Positions 46,529 to 58,690 of a stretch of DNA of 64,000 nucleotides are shown piece by piece. The stretch's first letter is position 1; each line of letters opens with the position of its first letter. A program made the translations under genes and the position numbers. Under the pieces are notes generated by a model that worked only from the letters and a program-made list of their open reading frames with translations, was not told the DNA's origin and did no database searches. The DNA is from Sclerodactyla briareus (Eukaryota > Echinodermata > Holothuroidea > Dendrochirotida > Sclerodactylidae), in the NCBI GenBank assembly GCA_026419785.1, contig JAODTK010000300.1:62001-126000 (forward strand). Direction: 5' to 3'.

Positions 46529-46642
46529 CACAACCCCCCTAACACCTCCCTAAATACCCCCCTCCCAAACACCCCCTAAATACCCCCCTCCCAAACACCC
46601 CCTAAATACCCCCCTCCCCAAACAGACCCCGTCCAACCCCCT
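46529..46642. repeat. About 26-bp C-rich tandem repeat
   Basis: CCCTAAATACCCCCCTCCCA recurs three times, followed by AACACC, between 46548 and 46625. On the minus strand this gives regularly spaced runs of three to six G, capable in principle of G-quadruplex formation. Confidence 0.85.
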
Positions 46643-48151
46643 AGTGTTTGTGCTCTTGCATTAGCATGTTCTGCAACCTGCAAGGAGCCTTTCTTGACGA
46701 CACATTACACCTGAGTTGGAAACACTACTCCCTGCGTTAGCACCTAGTGTCCCAATTCGACTTCAGATCAAATTTCGAAACTGGCAAAAACCTTGTTTGT
46801 ACCCCATTTGACTCTTGTCAAGTTTCGGATTCACAGGTGTAAAAATGGTGAGCGATGCCTGGCCCTCAAGTGTGACTTCCTTGTCATGACTAAGTGTCAG
46901 ATATGTAGGAAATGTATCCTCTCATCTCTTGGTTCCCCCAGCCCCTTGCTTCACTCAACTGCTTTTCATCAAGTTCCTTCAATTTGGGCAAGAATCTTCT
47001 GGTCCCCTCGGGTAATGCCGATATTGACCAATGTGAAGCCTCTTCATTTCTAGCGTTCCACAGTGATTCACATTCGGGATACCCATGTGTAGATTCACAA
47101 TGGTTTACTGATACAGAGTGTAGCAGTGGGGTACATTCACATGGGTACCAAATACTTTTTCCATGTAACAAGAAGGTTGTACATTGGCCAGATCGCGAAC
47201 CCGAGTACACAAATTCGCACTGGTGTCAATAGGAACGCCGTTATGCGAGTGCGAGAACGAGTACATTTCAGATTGCGCTAGTTACGAGTGCAGTGAATTG
47301 AATGTCAAAGAATTGCATACTTGAGTACAGACTCACTAGGTATGTTCTGATGTATGCGATATGTGATGTATAGACCTTGTGTGATATTCCATGGTTCATA
47401 CACAGTTGAAGCACATTTAATACCAACACAGGAACGTTTGAAGTGACATCCACATGTTCTCTCTATATTCCGATCTTTCCTATATTCTGACTGAAAATGT
47501 GCAGTCAGAACGCGAGTGAGTTCATCAGGACTGTTGACTTAACCAACGAGCTTCCTTCCCTTGGTGTAAAGTGTTTGTGGTTAGCCCAATTCACTGCACC
47601 CATTCGTGTTCGTACACACTATACCCAAGTTATATTTCCTAGCTCAAAACTGGTGAAGGCAAGAAAACGCCACTGGCAACCCCACTCAATCAGACCCTTC
47701 AGTTATACCTCGAAGGCCGCCGTACTGGGCCCGAGGTTCACAGGGCGAGAGGGACGAGGATGAGGTGCAACAGAGCGAGAGGTAGGGTCCGTGTCATGGG
47801 CATGAGGCACACTGAACTCTACCACCCACATAGACCAACAAGGACACGAACATTGAACACCAAGAGGGCAATCCCTGACTCGCCTTCATGCTCAGCCCTT
47901 CCACCCACTCGAAAAAGCAGTTAAACAGAGTCGTATTTGACTTGAGTGCTCAGTTCAGTCAAGCACTCCATTGATTGGCAAAAATAGAGCTTGTGTCCCC
48001 AGATTCATATTAGAAAAAGAACATTAAAACTCAAAACCACAACATTTAGAGGCATACTGCACACCCTTGACAGCACGTGACTTCATTGAACAGTTGGGTA
48101 TACTACAGCTCCATTGATCCGTCTACAACTGAATTTACCCTGTTGAGCTAG
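46643..48151. other. No gene seen
   Basis: 47080-47500 contains repeated GTACA, GAGTAC and CACATGGGTA phrases but no clean unit. Frames on both strands at 46890-47232 overlap and are unrecognised. Confidence 0.4.
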
Positions 48152-49039
48152 CAGGTTGGAGGACTCGAGACCGATTTTGAAGGACTCGGACTTGATGGCC
48201 GAGTCCCAGAGTCCCCAAAACGAGTATCGAGTCCGAGTCCACTCAAGACGAGTCCGAGTCCAGGATCAAGACCGCTCAGAAAAAAACCCACAGGGAAATC
48301 CCGAAACTTAGGTGTTTTTACCCTGCAGCAATTTTGACATCGACTTGACAATCCTAAATGCCATGTACTGTTTTGTTGTCAATGTCCCCAGCAGTCACTC
48401 AAGCAAATCTGAATTTTATAGCCAATAGTGCATTTCATTGACTAACTGCGTTTGTCCTGAATGGCTGTTAGCATGTGCATCCTTATGAGGTACTACACTA
48501 TGGACGCCTGTCTATAAAGATGGATATGATGATGTTCTTGAAATGCAATTGACCAAATTCCTTCAGTGATAACTGCTTCTGGACGTTATTATTGTCCTGG
48601 CGTTGCAAACTGAGAGGTGGGGATCAGGTGGAGTTATATACATGAGTTGTTTGAGTTAGGGCATTTATTTTGTTATTTTTGGGCACTGCTGTAATGCAAA
48701 TTGCATCTACATGGCTATTGTTATGAACTTCCCCAATGATAACTCAAACTGTAAAACAGGCACGGGGCAACTCCAAATTTGATGGGAGAGGCGATTGACT
48801 ATAGGCATTCACCAAATACCCTGTTGTTGAGGGCAGGCGGCGGGGGGGGAATAATGCAACAACTAACTGCAGTAACTTGCTTCTTTGAACCTGATACCAT
48901 ATATTCTGCTAAAATGCCAAGTTGTAATAGGGACTCAGATTCGGACACAAGGACTCAAGGACTCGGACTTGAACTCGGATGTTGAGGACTGTCCGTCTTG
49001 GACTCGGACTCGGATGGTGAGGACTCGACCCCAACACTG
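48152..49039 (+). mobile_element. hAT-like element F2
   Basis: Left end CAGGTTGGAGGACTCGAG (48152) and right end GGACTCGACCCCAACACTG (ending 49039) are inverse termini with dense GAGTCCGAGTCC and GGACTCGGACT runs inside. Left flank TGAGCTAG (48144-48151) and right flank TGACTAGC (49040-49047) agree apart from a one-base indel, as expected for a hAT 8-bp target duplication. Size (888 bp) is close to F1 (871 bp). No transposase is present. Confidence 0.75.
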
Positions 49040-50639
49040 TGACTAGCACAGCACAAATATTGGTTCTTCTACTCTCTGATGTCAAAATATAGAGGTAGGC
49101 GTTAATTATCGTGAATATGGTGTTAAATCCCCCCCCCCCATCATGGGATTTTTTTTAAAGAACATATTGATCGTCATCTGTTTTTTGCCTCACCAAGATA
49201 AATAGCATGCTACTCTTCAAAGTTCTGTCAGTTATAGATTGGTTTTAGGCCTCTTTTCTAATTGGTATTCATTGAAATATTTTGGTGGCCCCCAGCCATG
49301 GTTTTAAGACACTCTGTGTGGCCTCAATCCAGAGGTGTCGGCTCCTCGCTCGCTGTCTTTCTCTCATGAAGCTTGATGTTCTCCTCAAATTAATCGTTAC
49401 TCTTTGAGCTTCTTCAGTCGCATGGCTTGATGACTCTTTGTGCATTTCATTTTGCCAATCCTTCTCGACTCATGATTCCGTCCTCTTGGCCTTCCAGAGA
49501 GTCTAGGCCTGCGTAGTATTATGCAAATCCGTCTAAAGGCTGATCAAACACTTCAAGGATGTTTACGAAATGATTCAAATCAAACTTGAAAGGTTGGATT
49601 GAACATTCCTTGTCTTTCTCTTCATAAGTCTTAAACTTACCTTGGACTCGTTATTTTATTTGTCATTGGAGCGAGTGAGTCAGATAGTGGGTATGTTTGA
49701 TCATTCTCCGTGTTTTCTTTAGCCAGGTAGGCCTATATATCCACTCAAGGAGTGTAAGAGCTACATGTAAAGTAATTCATGTGCATGTGCTCGACGAGAG
49801 GCTGGGGGGGGGGTTAATGTCAAATTATACAAAATAAATAGATGACTGAGTGAAACATCCCCTCCCCCCCCCCCCCCCCCCCCCCCCCCATCCAGCCCTC
49901 CTGTCTATGGGATGGATGAAATCCGCCCAGAGAACCTATTTCCTTAAAGGGCAGTTTTAAAAGAGGAACTTTACCATAGAATATTATTCTTGTTGTTTTG
50001 TGCAATTATAATTTATATGATTAAACTGTATACCCGAAATGATAATTAACCAATGATATTGTGTAAACACTTCAAACGCACCTCATTCTTTGAGGGTGGA
50101 TTGTCACCTCAGGCAACCCCTATCAGTTGTACAATTTCACGTAGATAGGTTGTTGCGCACTGACAAAAAAAAAAAAAAAAAAAAGACAAAAACAACATGG
50201 ATGATATTGTGTAACTGAACACTTAGAAATAATATACTATTTTAAGTGGACAGAGAATGAAAGTACTGTATGGGGGAACAATTGAGATGACAATGAAAAA
50301 GGGGTTGCTCTACCAATCAGACACTGACCCGAAGGGAATGATGCAACGAGGAGCTCTCCACACAGGCACCCTCGAAGGAATAATAGTCTTTGCCAAGAAC
50401 AGATGCCCTCGGAAAAGAGGGGCAGGGGGAGGGGGTTGATAAGCCATATCTTCAAGTAGCCAAGAAATCCACACTGCCTGAATGGTTGTATGGTAACTTT
50501 ATATAATCAACCAAGACCTGTGTGGCAGTTCTCTACCTACCAAGACCTCTCAGTACTCAGTAAGTACTTAGCTACAGACAAGTTTCTAATAAGAAGGTTT
50601 ATACATTTCAAACATAATTATTATAGATACTGCATTGTA
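49040..50639. other. No gene seen; homopolymer tracts
   Basis: Runs of 26 C at 49864-49889 and 20 A at 50165-50184, plus C9 at 49129. 49320-49720 is unique and balanced in composition. No recognisable frame. Confidence 0.45.
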
Positions 50640-50860
50640 CTAGATACTGATTTGATTTGATTTCTACTGGTTTTATGGAGACCTAGATCACGCCATCCCA
50701 ATGCAAGTACAGCCACCTAGGAAGAAGCGTCCTGTGAGGCTGTGACTGCTGGAATTCGAACCCCGATTGTTTTGCTTGCAAAACTGCTTGCGAAACATCA
50801 CTGATACCACTTTGCTAATCATCTGCTCCTGAGAAACGTGTTCTCGTGTTCCAATCAAGA
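50640..50860 (-). repeat. tRNA-derived SINE
   Basis: On the minus strand from about 50832: ATGATTAGCAAAGTGGTATC contains the A-box TTAGCAAAGTGG, and GGGGTTCGAATTCC (50750-50763) is a near-consensus B-box. The spacing is longer than in a real tRNA gene, through an AGCAGTTTTGCAAGCAAAAC insertion or distorted arm. The body follows, and the 3' tail is GTAGAAATCAAATCAAATC (50642-50660). The tail matches 3158-3180, whereas the head differs from that of the SINE at 38050. Confidence 0.7.
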
Positions 50861-52619
50861 TACCTGACCTAATTGAACATGTGTAGTGAGCTTGATGGAG
50901 AGAACATGATTATGTTCAATGACACATGATGAACAATTACCATACCGTGTGCAAATAGCAGTAGCCCGGCGATGCCTGGCCTGGGTATTAGGCATGGCCT
51001 TATTTCATTCGAGGCTGATAAACATTTCAAGGTGGCGTTATCTGAACGAAATGTAGCACAGCTTAATTTATAAGATCTGACAGTCACCTAGTTTTTGTCT
51101 GCCGGGCTCCGTTTTTGTCGTCATTGCAAAGAGTTGAGTCACTGATTTGAAATTCAGGTGTTTGGCCATGGGTGACTATCCTGATGAGCTTTGGGTGATT
51201 CACATGGTCTGTCATCTTGGGAGCTGCATGGTTAATGTCCAGAGATGCAAGCATCAGGACGGGCTATAGGATCTTGCCTCAAGATCAATAAAAGCCAGAT
51301 TATTTCCTTCTGCATCCTTCTGTGTGAATGGCAGCATTCTGATGGCCAGGTCACAATGTTAGGTAAGAATACAAAAAGAAATCCTCTAATGCAATTTCAG
51401 TTGTGCAAGACACACGATGATGATAGTGTTAACATCATCATCATCTTATGGTTAAATCCATGAGGGATTTTATTAACGATATTGACCCAGAAGCCAATCA
51501 GGAGAATGTTGGTAGTTGAGGTCACAGTCCATTAAGAATTTCTCAACATTGGGCGAATGATATTCTGCCTTTATCAGTGTGTGGTGACTGTGTCAATTAT
51601 TCTAATAATTTTAGTAATTCAAATAATTGTAACCAAGCCTAAAATAGACAAGTCATGACTTGGGACTCTACACTCCAAAAATCAATTGGCTTGAGGGATT
51701 ACAGCCAGGCAAATATTCTCCACTGAGTGGCAAACATTGTACAGCTCTAGGCCGGAGGAGGAGAGACTTTTTTCCCTATCTTCAGTTTCAAACCTGATCT
51801 TTTTCATTCATTTCCCCACAACTGCTGTGAGACATTCCCGATTACCAGTGCGCTTGTTCAATGCATTCGATGTGTCATCGTCTGGATGATTCAAAGACTG
51901 GGATGAATACCTAGTGGAGTGGTCACGCCAGTTGCGTAAATCGTATTTCTTGCCAATATTCAAGCCACAGTGATTAAGGCACTGAGTATGGAATTAGTAA
52001 TTCCATGCACAAAGCATGTTTGTGCTTATGATAATGCTATTGTCTGATGGCAAGAAGCCAACAAATAGTTTAGTTCCTTGCTGTATAGCAAGGATTTGTG
52101 GGGAAGTTATTTTGGAACCATAACATAAGTGCCCCCCATGGACTACATTGGCACTAAACCCAAGCAGAGCAGGGCGACCTTCTTTGCAAACATCCCTGCT
52201 AAACGCCTACCATTCTGCAGCTAAATCAATGTGATTCCCATGCCAACTTATTTTGCATGGGTCAAAATCCTCGCATGAAAGCCTGTCAATTCCCACGTAA
52301 GTGGGGGACTTGATAATGTGCACATCCCCGTCAAACTTCTCTACATTTGCTCTGCTATCCCTGCCTGGGTGGGGGAGGGGGGAGGGGGTAAGCGGTCGGG
52401 GGGTAGTACATTGACAAACAAACAGTTATGTTTGATTCTGTACATGTAATAGGAGTCCTCATTCAGTGATGGAATGGGATATGAAAATTATATGGGCATG
52501 TTAGCTTAATATTTGTGAGAAGCTTATTACATTTGAAACTTTTTACATTGGATTAGGAAATATGTAGCCTATTTCATATATTCAGCGTGGGGGTGGGAGC
52601 AGACTTGACAGCTCATTGG
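50861..52619. other. No gene seen; G-rich tract
   Basis: 52370-52407 has five G-runs (GGGGGAGGGGGGAGGGGG and GGGGGG), a potential G-quadruplex. ATCATCATC tracts occur at 51434-51446. No recognisable frame. Confidence 0.4.
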
Positions 52620-53157
52620 GCTATGATGTTGGGGTTGGCACAGAAGTACAGGATATCAGGTAGATGAACTGATTATATTTTCATTTCGAAATATGATAAA
52701 TAATTAGTCTGATTTGCATAATATATGCAAGCAAAGAAAGTTTTTTTTGCTCCTGAAGGAACTTGGTGAATATAGTTTATGTTTATTCACAAGAAATTTT
52801 AACCTTATTCAGAGTCACTTGAGGTCAGTCATTCAATGTGTGTTATATGCATAATTAATGCAAATTTTTGAAGTTTATAAGTTTGAGGGATCTCCAACTC
52901 TCCTGGTGGGAAGGTGGTCTGCTTTCAGTCTGAGTAATACAAAATGTGAATTGAGGTCTTAGAGCGATTAGAGAAGGGTCCTGGGTCTAAGTAGTTGCAT
53001 GATTCCCTAAAAACCTTTTTTGAGAATTATTTATTGTTGTCTAACTTGCATGATTTATGCAAAAGTTTAGAAACTCCGATGTATGATGTTGAACTTTAGG
53101 ATAGTCTAGTGAGAAACAGGCAAGAAGGAACTGAATCATCATGAACAACCCTTAACC
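52620..53157 (+). mobile_element. Diverged element D fragment (D3)
   Basis: GTTGGCACAGAAGTACAGGA, GGTAGATGAACTGATTATAT and CTGATTTGCATAATATATGC match block B plus 11240-11265. Later CACTTGAGGTCAGTCATTCA and GCATAATTAATGCAAATTTT match the D right part loosely. No termini were recognised. It runs up to the left end of C2. Confidence 0.5.
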
Positions 53158-54112
53158 CAGGGCGTCGGGCGCTTTTTGAAAAGTGGAGGGGGACACATCA
53201 AATGCAAATTACCAACTAAGCGGAGCGCCACCATCAGTTGGTGCGAAAACTACAAGAAAAAATTTCAGATTTCCATGCCCTCCAGATCGACGGAAACAGC
53301 ACTTGCCAGGCTCAATAGCAAGATTACGGATGTTTGAGTAAGTAAAAAAAACAGACAACAAAGTTGTCATTGTGCATACTAAGATGATTTACCGAGTATC
53401 ACACATGGTATTTTTTATTACCTTTTCTACTCTTGGCTTTGTTTGCGTGGGATCCATGGGTCTACCGAACGTCTCTGGTGGGATGAACGGGAAAGCCCTA
53501 GGCGGACGGGACCACTCCAATTTGAGAGCAGAAATTTTGTGTGAAAGAAATGCATGTTTTCCGGGCATTTTATCAAGAAAAAAAAAACACTTTGCTTTTT
53601 CCTTCCCAATTTTCGCCCGAATTTTTCATCTCGGAAAAAAATTGGCGGGGGGGGGGGAGGGGGAAAACGCAGTCTGCCCCCAAGGCTTTTGAAATAATAG
53701 AAGTGTGAAAACAAATGATGCGAAGCATTTAATACTCATGTAGCCACAAGCCTGGAAGAAAAAACACCATTGCGCGCGAAACACTTGAAAAAATTATGCA
53801 CTTTGGCTATTTGATTTAAAATTCGAGAACTCGGTGTGGAACATGGCTTATTCACCGGCCCTAGTCGGGTCAGATCTTCACCTGGGTCCGCACTTGGAAT
53901 TAGTGGACTGGAGACAATTTCCAACGCGATTATTGTTGGTTCGACCCAAAAAAATTGAAGCAGTTTATAGTGATACAAAATCGGGCATGTGCCGATTATT
54001 TTTTATTACGGTCCGGAAAAGTGGGGGGGACAAACGATATGATATCCCCCCCACTTTTGGAAGTGGGGGAGGACATTGCCCCCCCTACTGTCCCCCACCT
54101 GTGACGCCCATG
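53158..54112 (+). mobile_element. hAT-like element C2, intact
   Basis: Left end CAGGGCGTCGGGCG (53158) and right end GACGCCCATG (54112) are inverse termini. Subterminal GAAAAGTGGAGGGGGACA and TCCCCCACCTG, and the internal GGTCCGGAAAAGTGGGGGGG facing CCCCCCCACTTTTGGAAGTG, add further inverse matches. Left flank CTTAACC (53151-53157) and right flank TTAAACC (54113-54119) agree apart from a small shift, compatible with a target duplication. Length is 955 bp with no transposase. It serves as the uninterrupted reference for C1. Confidence 0.75.
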
Positions 54113-56960
54113 TTAAACCACAAAAACCCATAAGAAAGGCATCAAAGGCTGTCATGGATCAATATTTGCATGAAATTTGGTATACTGGTTTTCGATCAGC
54201 GCGGCTGGGGTAAGTTTATTTAGTGTACTTGAGCATCTGGATGGAAGATATTCCAATATGACCCAAATTTACTTGCTTATTTTTATGAATGATTTGATAG
54301 TATTGGGAAAGGAAAAGATCTTTGAAATGGTCTTATAATGTTTATAAAATCTTCAAGGACCCAACAACTCGATATATATAAAATAAACTTACTGAAAAGT
54401 TAATTCTTCAAGCATGGTGAGCTAAACTGTATAGGTAGCAGCGCAGCTGCAGGCTTGAGTAAGACGCACACCACATTTACGTTCGAGAAGAAAATTTGAT
54501 GGTTTAAATGGAAGTCAAGGAAAGGTACAAGAATTATTTCCAATGAGCTAATATTGGCTTGAAGTTCATAATTAGCTTTAGAAATATTCTGTGAATTGAT
54601 TTTCTGGTAGACGTAGGGGATTGTCCTTAATTCCCGAAAAGAAGAACTACTCGATTGACATTTTTAACGTTCATATTTGGCGGAGAAATCATAACCTTTG
54701 TGTATTCAAGTAACGTAGCATTTTAGTGTGTTGATCAGGTGTTCCCCTAGTATGACCTTCGACTCTGGCTTACAGGGGGTCAACTAAAGTTCATTTATCG
54801 GTACCGGCGTTACTTAGATATTTAATCCATGACCACCTTAACACTCTCAGACGAAAAACATCAGCAGTGGGCTATGATACTCATCGCTATTTGAGAAAAG
54901 GAAACTCCGAATGTCCAATTGCAAAATTTACCACATTCTACGGCGACATTTGTGCGGACAGAGCAAGCTCTATACTATACATTTAGTCCTACCCCGTCTT
55001 TAGTAACCAACAAGATGCTGACTAGACGATTTGGAGAGGTCACGAGGGGTGTAGGTAACACTGAATCGGATAGGTAAACAGGGAGGCAGATCATTAGGCA
55101 ATTGTAGGGGACAGCCCCTACACCTAGATTTAGCGCAAATGCGTCCCACCCGCAGACTAGACGATGCTCTCAGTAAACATAAAGCATAGTGTCCATAGAT
55201 ATTAATTCCACGGTTCAGCCAATAGTGTTACACAGAGCCTGTTCCCATGGAGGGGAACAGTATGAAATCTACTGGTGGTGGGTATATGCAGAATTATGCA
55301 CAGTGAATTCTCCTTACATGATGATGGAAACCAACAATGAAGGGACATGATCATGGGGAAGCCTCCTTCAGAAGTGCTGGTACGAGTCGTGACCTTGGGA
55401 AATGAAGCATTATCCCCGCCATGCAAATTGGCGAAATGAAAAAATGAATACAACGCGCTCTTTCTAGAATAGGTGGGCGGGTTTATGCGCGATGTGCTCT
55501 GGAGCAACTTTGAATTGAGATGAGGTACACGGGCAGACGGCGGAGGATATTTAATGCTAGCCAGCCATAAACAGACAGACAGACTGACAGACTCGTGTCA
55601 GCACTGATTCAGTCGGCAGTCCTCAGGATGATGCCAAGGTGGAGGCCATCTATGCGCTAGTTTCCAGTGTCACGCTTTGACCATACCGTTGTGACCCATT
55701 TTCACCCCCACGTTGCGGTCACGCTCAATCCATTTCTCCCAGGTACCACATCGCCGGGCAACTCCACAGATTGCTCTAACCTCGCTGTGCTTCCTTATGA
55801 TTCGCCTCCGCCATGTAGGGATGTTCTGGGAGCAGCCCTAAAATTTTGAGCTTGTTCAAAATTGAGCGTTTGACCATGACTCTCATTCCGAACCTCGTTC
55901 CAATTCTGGACCTGCGCCCCTAGTTCCTTTTAAATGTAAATTTGACACTTTAATAATTGGCAACTTTAATTAATTTGCTACAGTGGAACACCATTATATG
56001 CCTAGCCTGATGTTATGTTAAGCGAGTCAAACACAGAGTAGCTTTGCATGACAGTAGTCATCACTTGGTCAACATTTTGAAGTCATTCAGAGGTCACCAG
56101 GGACCATTTCTACGGCCAAAGAAACTTGCTACGTGGGAATGGAGCTCAGCACATAATACCGGTTTAGATTTTAGGTGGCAACAGTTCTTTGGATCTCTAT
56201 ATCTACAGTACATTGGTTGGCCTGCAGCTATTTTCAGAGATGTTTTGCGCATGCTTGTTCACTGAGGATTCATCATCCTGGGCTAATCAATCTTCCAGGT
56301 ACAATGCTTATTGCAATGAGAGTAGCACATATGCAGTCGCTATGGCAGTAGACAGTCTGGGGACAGGGTTGGATGGTCTATATCAGCTACTATGGGGGGG
56401 GGACTGATGGGAAAGTACTATCACCTGTACTGATAGAGCAACAAGAAAGCCAATTTACTAGATGATCATCTGTTAAATTCCCACGATGGGTGGAGAGGTG
56501 GCAAGATTAGAATTGGGGGAGTGGGCGCTAGTTGTGGACTGCATAGTGGGGATAGTGCATGGTGTATATCTCCCTTCTACCATCCAGCCATCTCCAGGGT
56601 AACCTATCGCACTGGGCTGGGGTGTGGTCATACCTCAACTTCGTCCTTCATAATTGGACCCAGCGATGTGTCAAGGCCTAAATATTTCTTTTACTATGTA
56701 CCGGTGCTGAGTAGTTTCATCGTTATTCGCAAATGGTCACTCAAGGAATTATTCCGATTTGGGTCAATTGCATGGTAACTTGCATGTCACTATCATGAGA
56801 CACTAGTATTTGCCGCCCCTCACGATTAATCCATTACCCATTAAAACAGTTAAAAAACGATTAATAATCCATTAATCAAATTCTTTCGTATTTGTTCTAG
56901 TAGGTGATTGAGTATTAAGGAGGGCTGAATCAGCAATTCTCCTTCATATTACATTATCAA
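54113..56960. other. No gene seen
   Basis: One of the longest unique-looking blocks. GACAGACAGACTGACAGAC at 55571-55591 is a simple repeat. Short frames at 55202-55507, 56044-56265 and 56189-56407 lack recognisable content. Confidence 0.4.
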
Positions 56961-57717
56961 CTAGACATCGCCTGGCGAGTAAACACCAACGTTGTATATC
57001 CCCACATTATGAGCAATACAGTGGGAGAGAGGACAATGCTAAATCTCATTGATAACGACTTGAGATCAGATGGGGTCCGATAAGGCTAAAACGAACGTTT
57101 GTCCCAAAATGGCATGTTCCCAAATTGCAAATCAGTTGAGAAAAGTTTTGTAAATAAGTCCAAAATGGCCACCAGGTGGGGTCCCCATGGGGCGAAAGTT
57201 GATCCCAAAAATCGCCAGTTCCAAACATGCAAATCAGCGATGAAAAAGTGTCGTCCAAGAAAATCCAAAATGGCCGCCGGGTTGGGACCCATGGAACAAA
57301 TGAAGTTGCGTCCCAAAAACGATTCCAATGTTCCAAAACGCAACAAATCACGATTTAAAAATGCTCGCGAAAAATCCAAAATGAACCCGAGGGGGTGTGT
57401 CCCAAATTTTGTTGATTTTTTGTTTTAAACGAAAAGAAAACAGAGTTGAGAGTGGTATTCAAAAATCACCTGTTCCGAAACGCGCAGATCCAGATCAACG
57501 ATAAAAGAGTGTCGTCGAAAATCAAGATGGCCACTTCGTAGGTGGTGCGGCGATGACCACTTCGAACTCATCCAGATTTTCATCTGACAAACATGTATGC
57601 CAAGTTTCAAGTCAATCCGAAATGCGTTGGAGAGTTATTGTGCTAACACGTAAATTCTCAGGCAGCTACAGCGATGCTGGCGAAGACAAAACCATAATAT
57701 TCCAATGTGGGGATGTA
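56961..57717 (-). mobile_element. Helitron-like (HINE) element A8
   Basis: On the minus strand the 5' end is TTACATCCCCACATTGG (57717 downward). The body includes three related segments of about 110-120 bp with AAAATGGCC(A/G)CC and GTCCCAAAA (57100-57400). Then come GTGGGGATATACAACG, hairpin GGTGTTTACTCGCC, AGGCGATGTCTAG (56961) and T outside. Length is about 757 bp. No 600-bp units, no coding capacity. Confidence 0.75.
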
Positions 57718-58469
57718 ATCACATAATAAAGCGATGGCGGAGCTTTCTCTGTTACAATTATTAAATTTGTGGTCTAGAGTCTGGACACTGGTCAGAACAG
57801 GAAAAAAGCCATGAAAACATTGCTGATTTGATAGCTACCGATTAATCGGAACTTGATATTCTTAATTGATTAATCATTGTGCAACTAGTAATCGATTATT
57901 TATTAGTTGAGCACCAAGCTATGAGACACAGGCGTGTACTTCATTTGGTATCATTGATCGCCACACTGGACCTGTCCATGATGCACTCTTCATAGGGTGC
58001 ATAGCTGTCAGTCAACTCACTGACTCTCATGAAAGAGGAGACTGCATTGGAGGTGTAGTTCCTAGTTCTCCCGATATTTTCCAGATATCTATGTTCATGT
58101 GAAGGTTATCTGTTCAATCAGTGATGAAGCCTGAGGTTCTGTTTTGGTTGATCTTTTGCTCCCTTTCCCCCCAAAGTTCAGGAGGCCAGGAGTTGCTGGT
58201 TGAAACCCTATCCAAGCCAAGCCATTTACCTGATCCTCCAGGGGTGAGAAATGGGTCACAGTGCACCCCCCACTGAGTGAGGGGGATGAAGTGCTGCTGA
58301 AAGAAGGTCAGACAGGGCCTGTGTGGGGAAATGTAGAACTTTACTCCTGTTTATTGAATGAAGTGACTCTCATTCCATCTGCAGATGAGATCATGTAATT
58401 TCTATGGTCATTATGTAATTTTGGTGAGTTGTGACACTACATGGCTGGAGTTGAGTTTCAGTGATAAAA
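57718..58469. other. No gene seen
   Basis: Unique-looking. Phrases AACGATTAATAATCCATTAATC near 56854 and ATTAATCGGAACTTGATATT near 57841 flank A8 and may belong to one AT-rich host sequence. Confidence 0.35.
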
Positions 58470-58690
58470 GAATGCCAGTTTGTAGTTCTAAGTGCGCATG
58501 CTCACTACAGAACAGTTCGGGGGAATAGATGAGATTTGGTCAGATTCCCCCCATAGCAATAGCGTTACGGCTTATTTTAAAATTGTCACCACCATTGGAA
58601 AGCGCAACCAATTCATACCATGTTCTCGGATGTTATTGTTATGTGAACTTGTGTTAGTCATGAATTGCATATGGATGCATGCATGAGATG
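58470..58690 (-). mobile_element. MITE E fragment, uninterrupted site
   Basis: GCCAGTTTGTAGTTCTAAGT, GCGCATGCTCACTACAGAAC, CAGTTCGGGGGAATAGATGA, CCCCCCATAGCAATAGCGTT and ACGGCTTATTTTAAAATTGT run without a break across the position where A6 is inserted in the copy at 16664-17860. After about 58640 the match fades. Confidence 0.65.

Noticed and set aside
50750..50832. Possible functional tRNA gene on the minus strand
   Set aside because: A-box and B-box are present but the arms do not pair as a tRNA, the spacing is too long, and a SINE tail follows.
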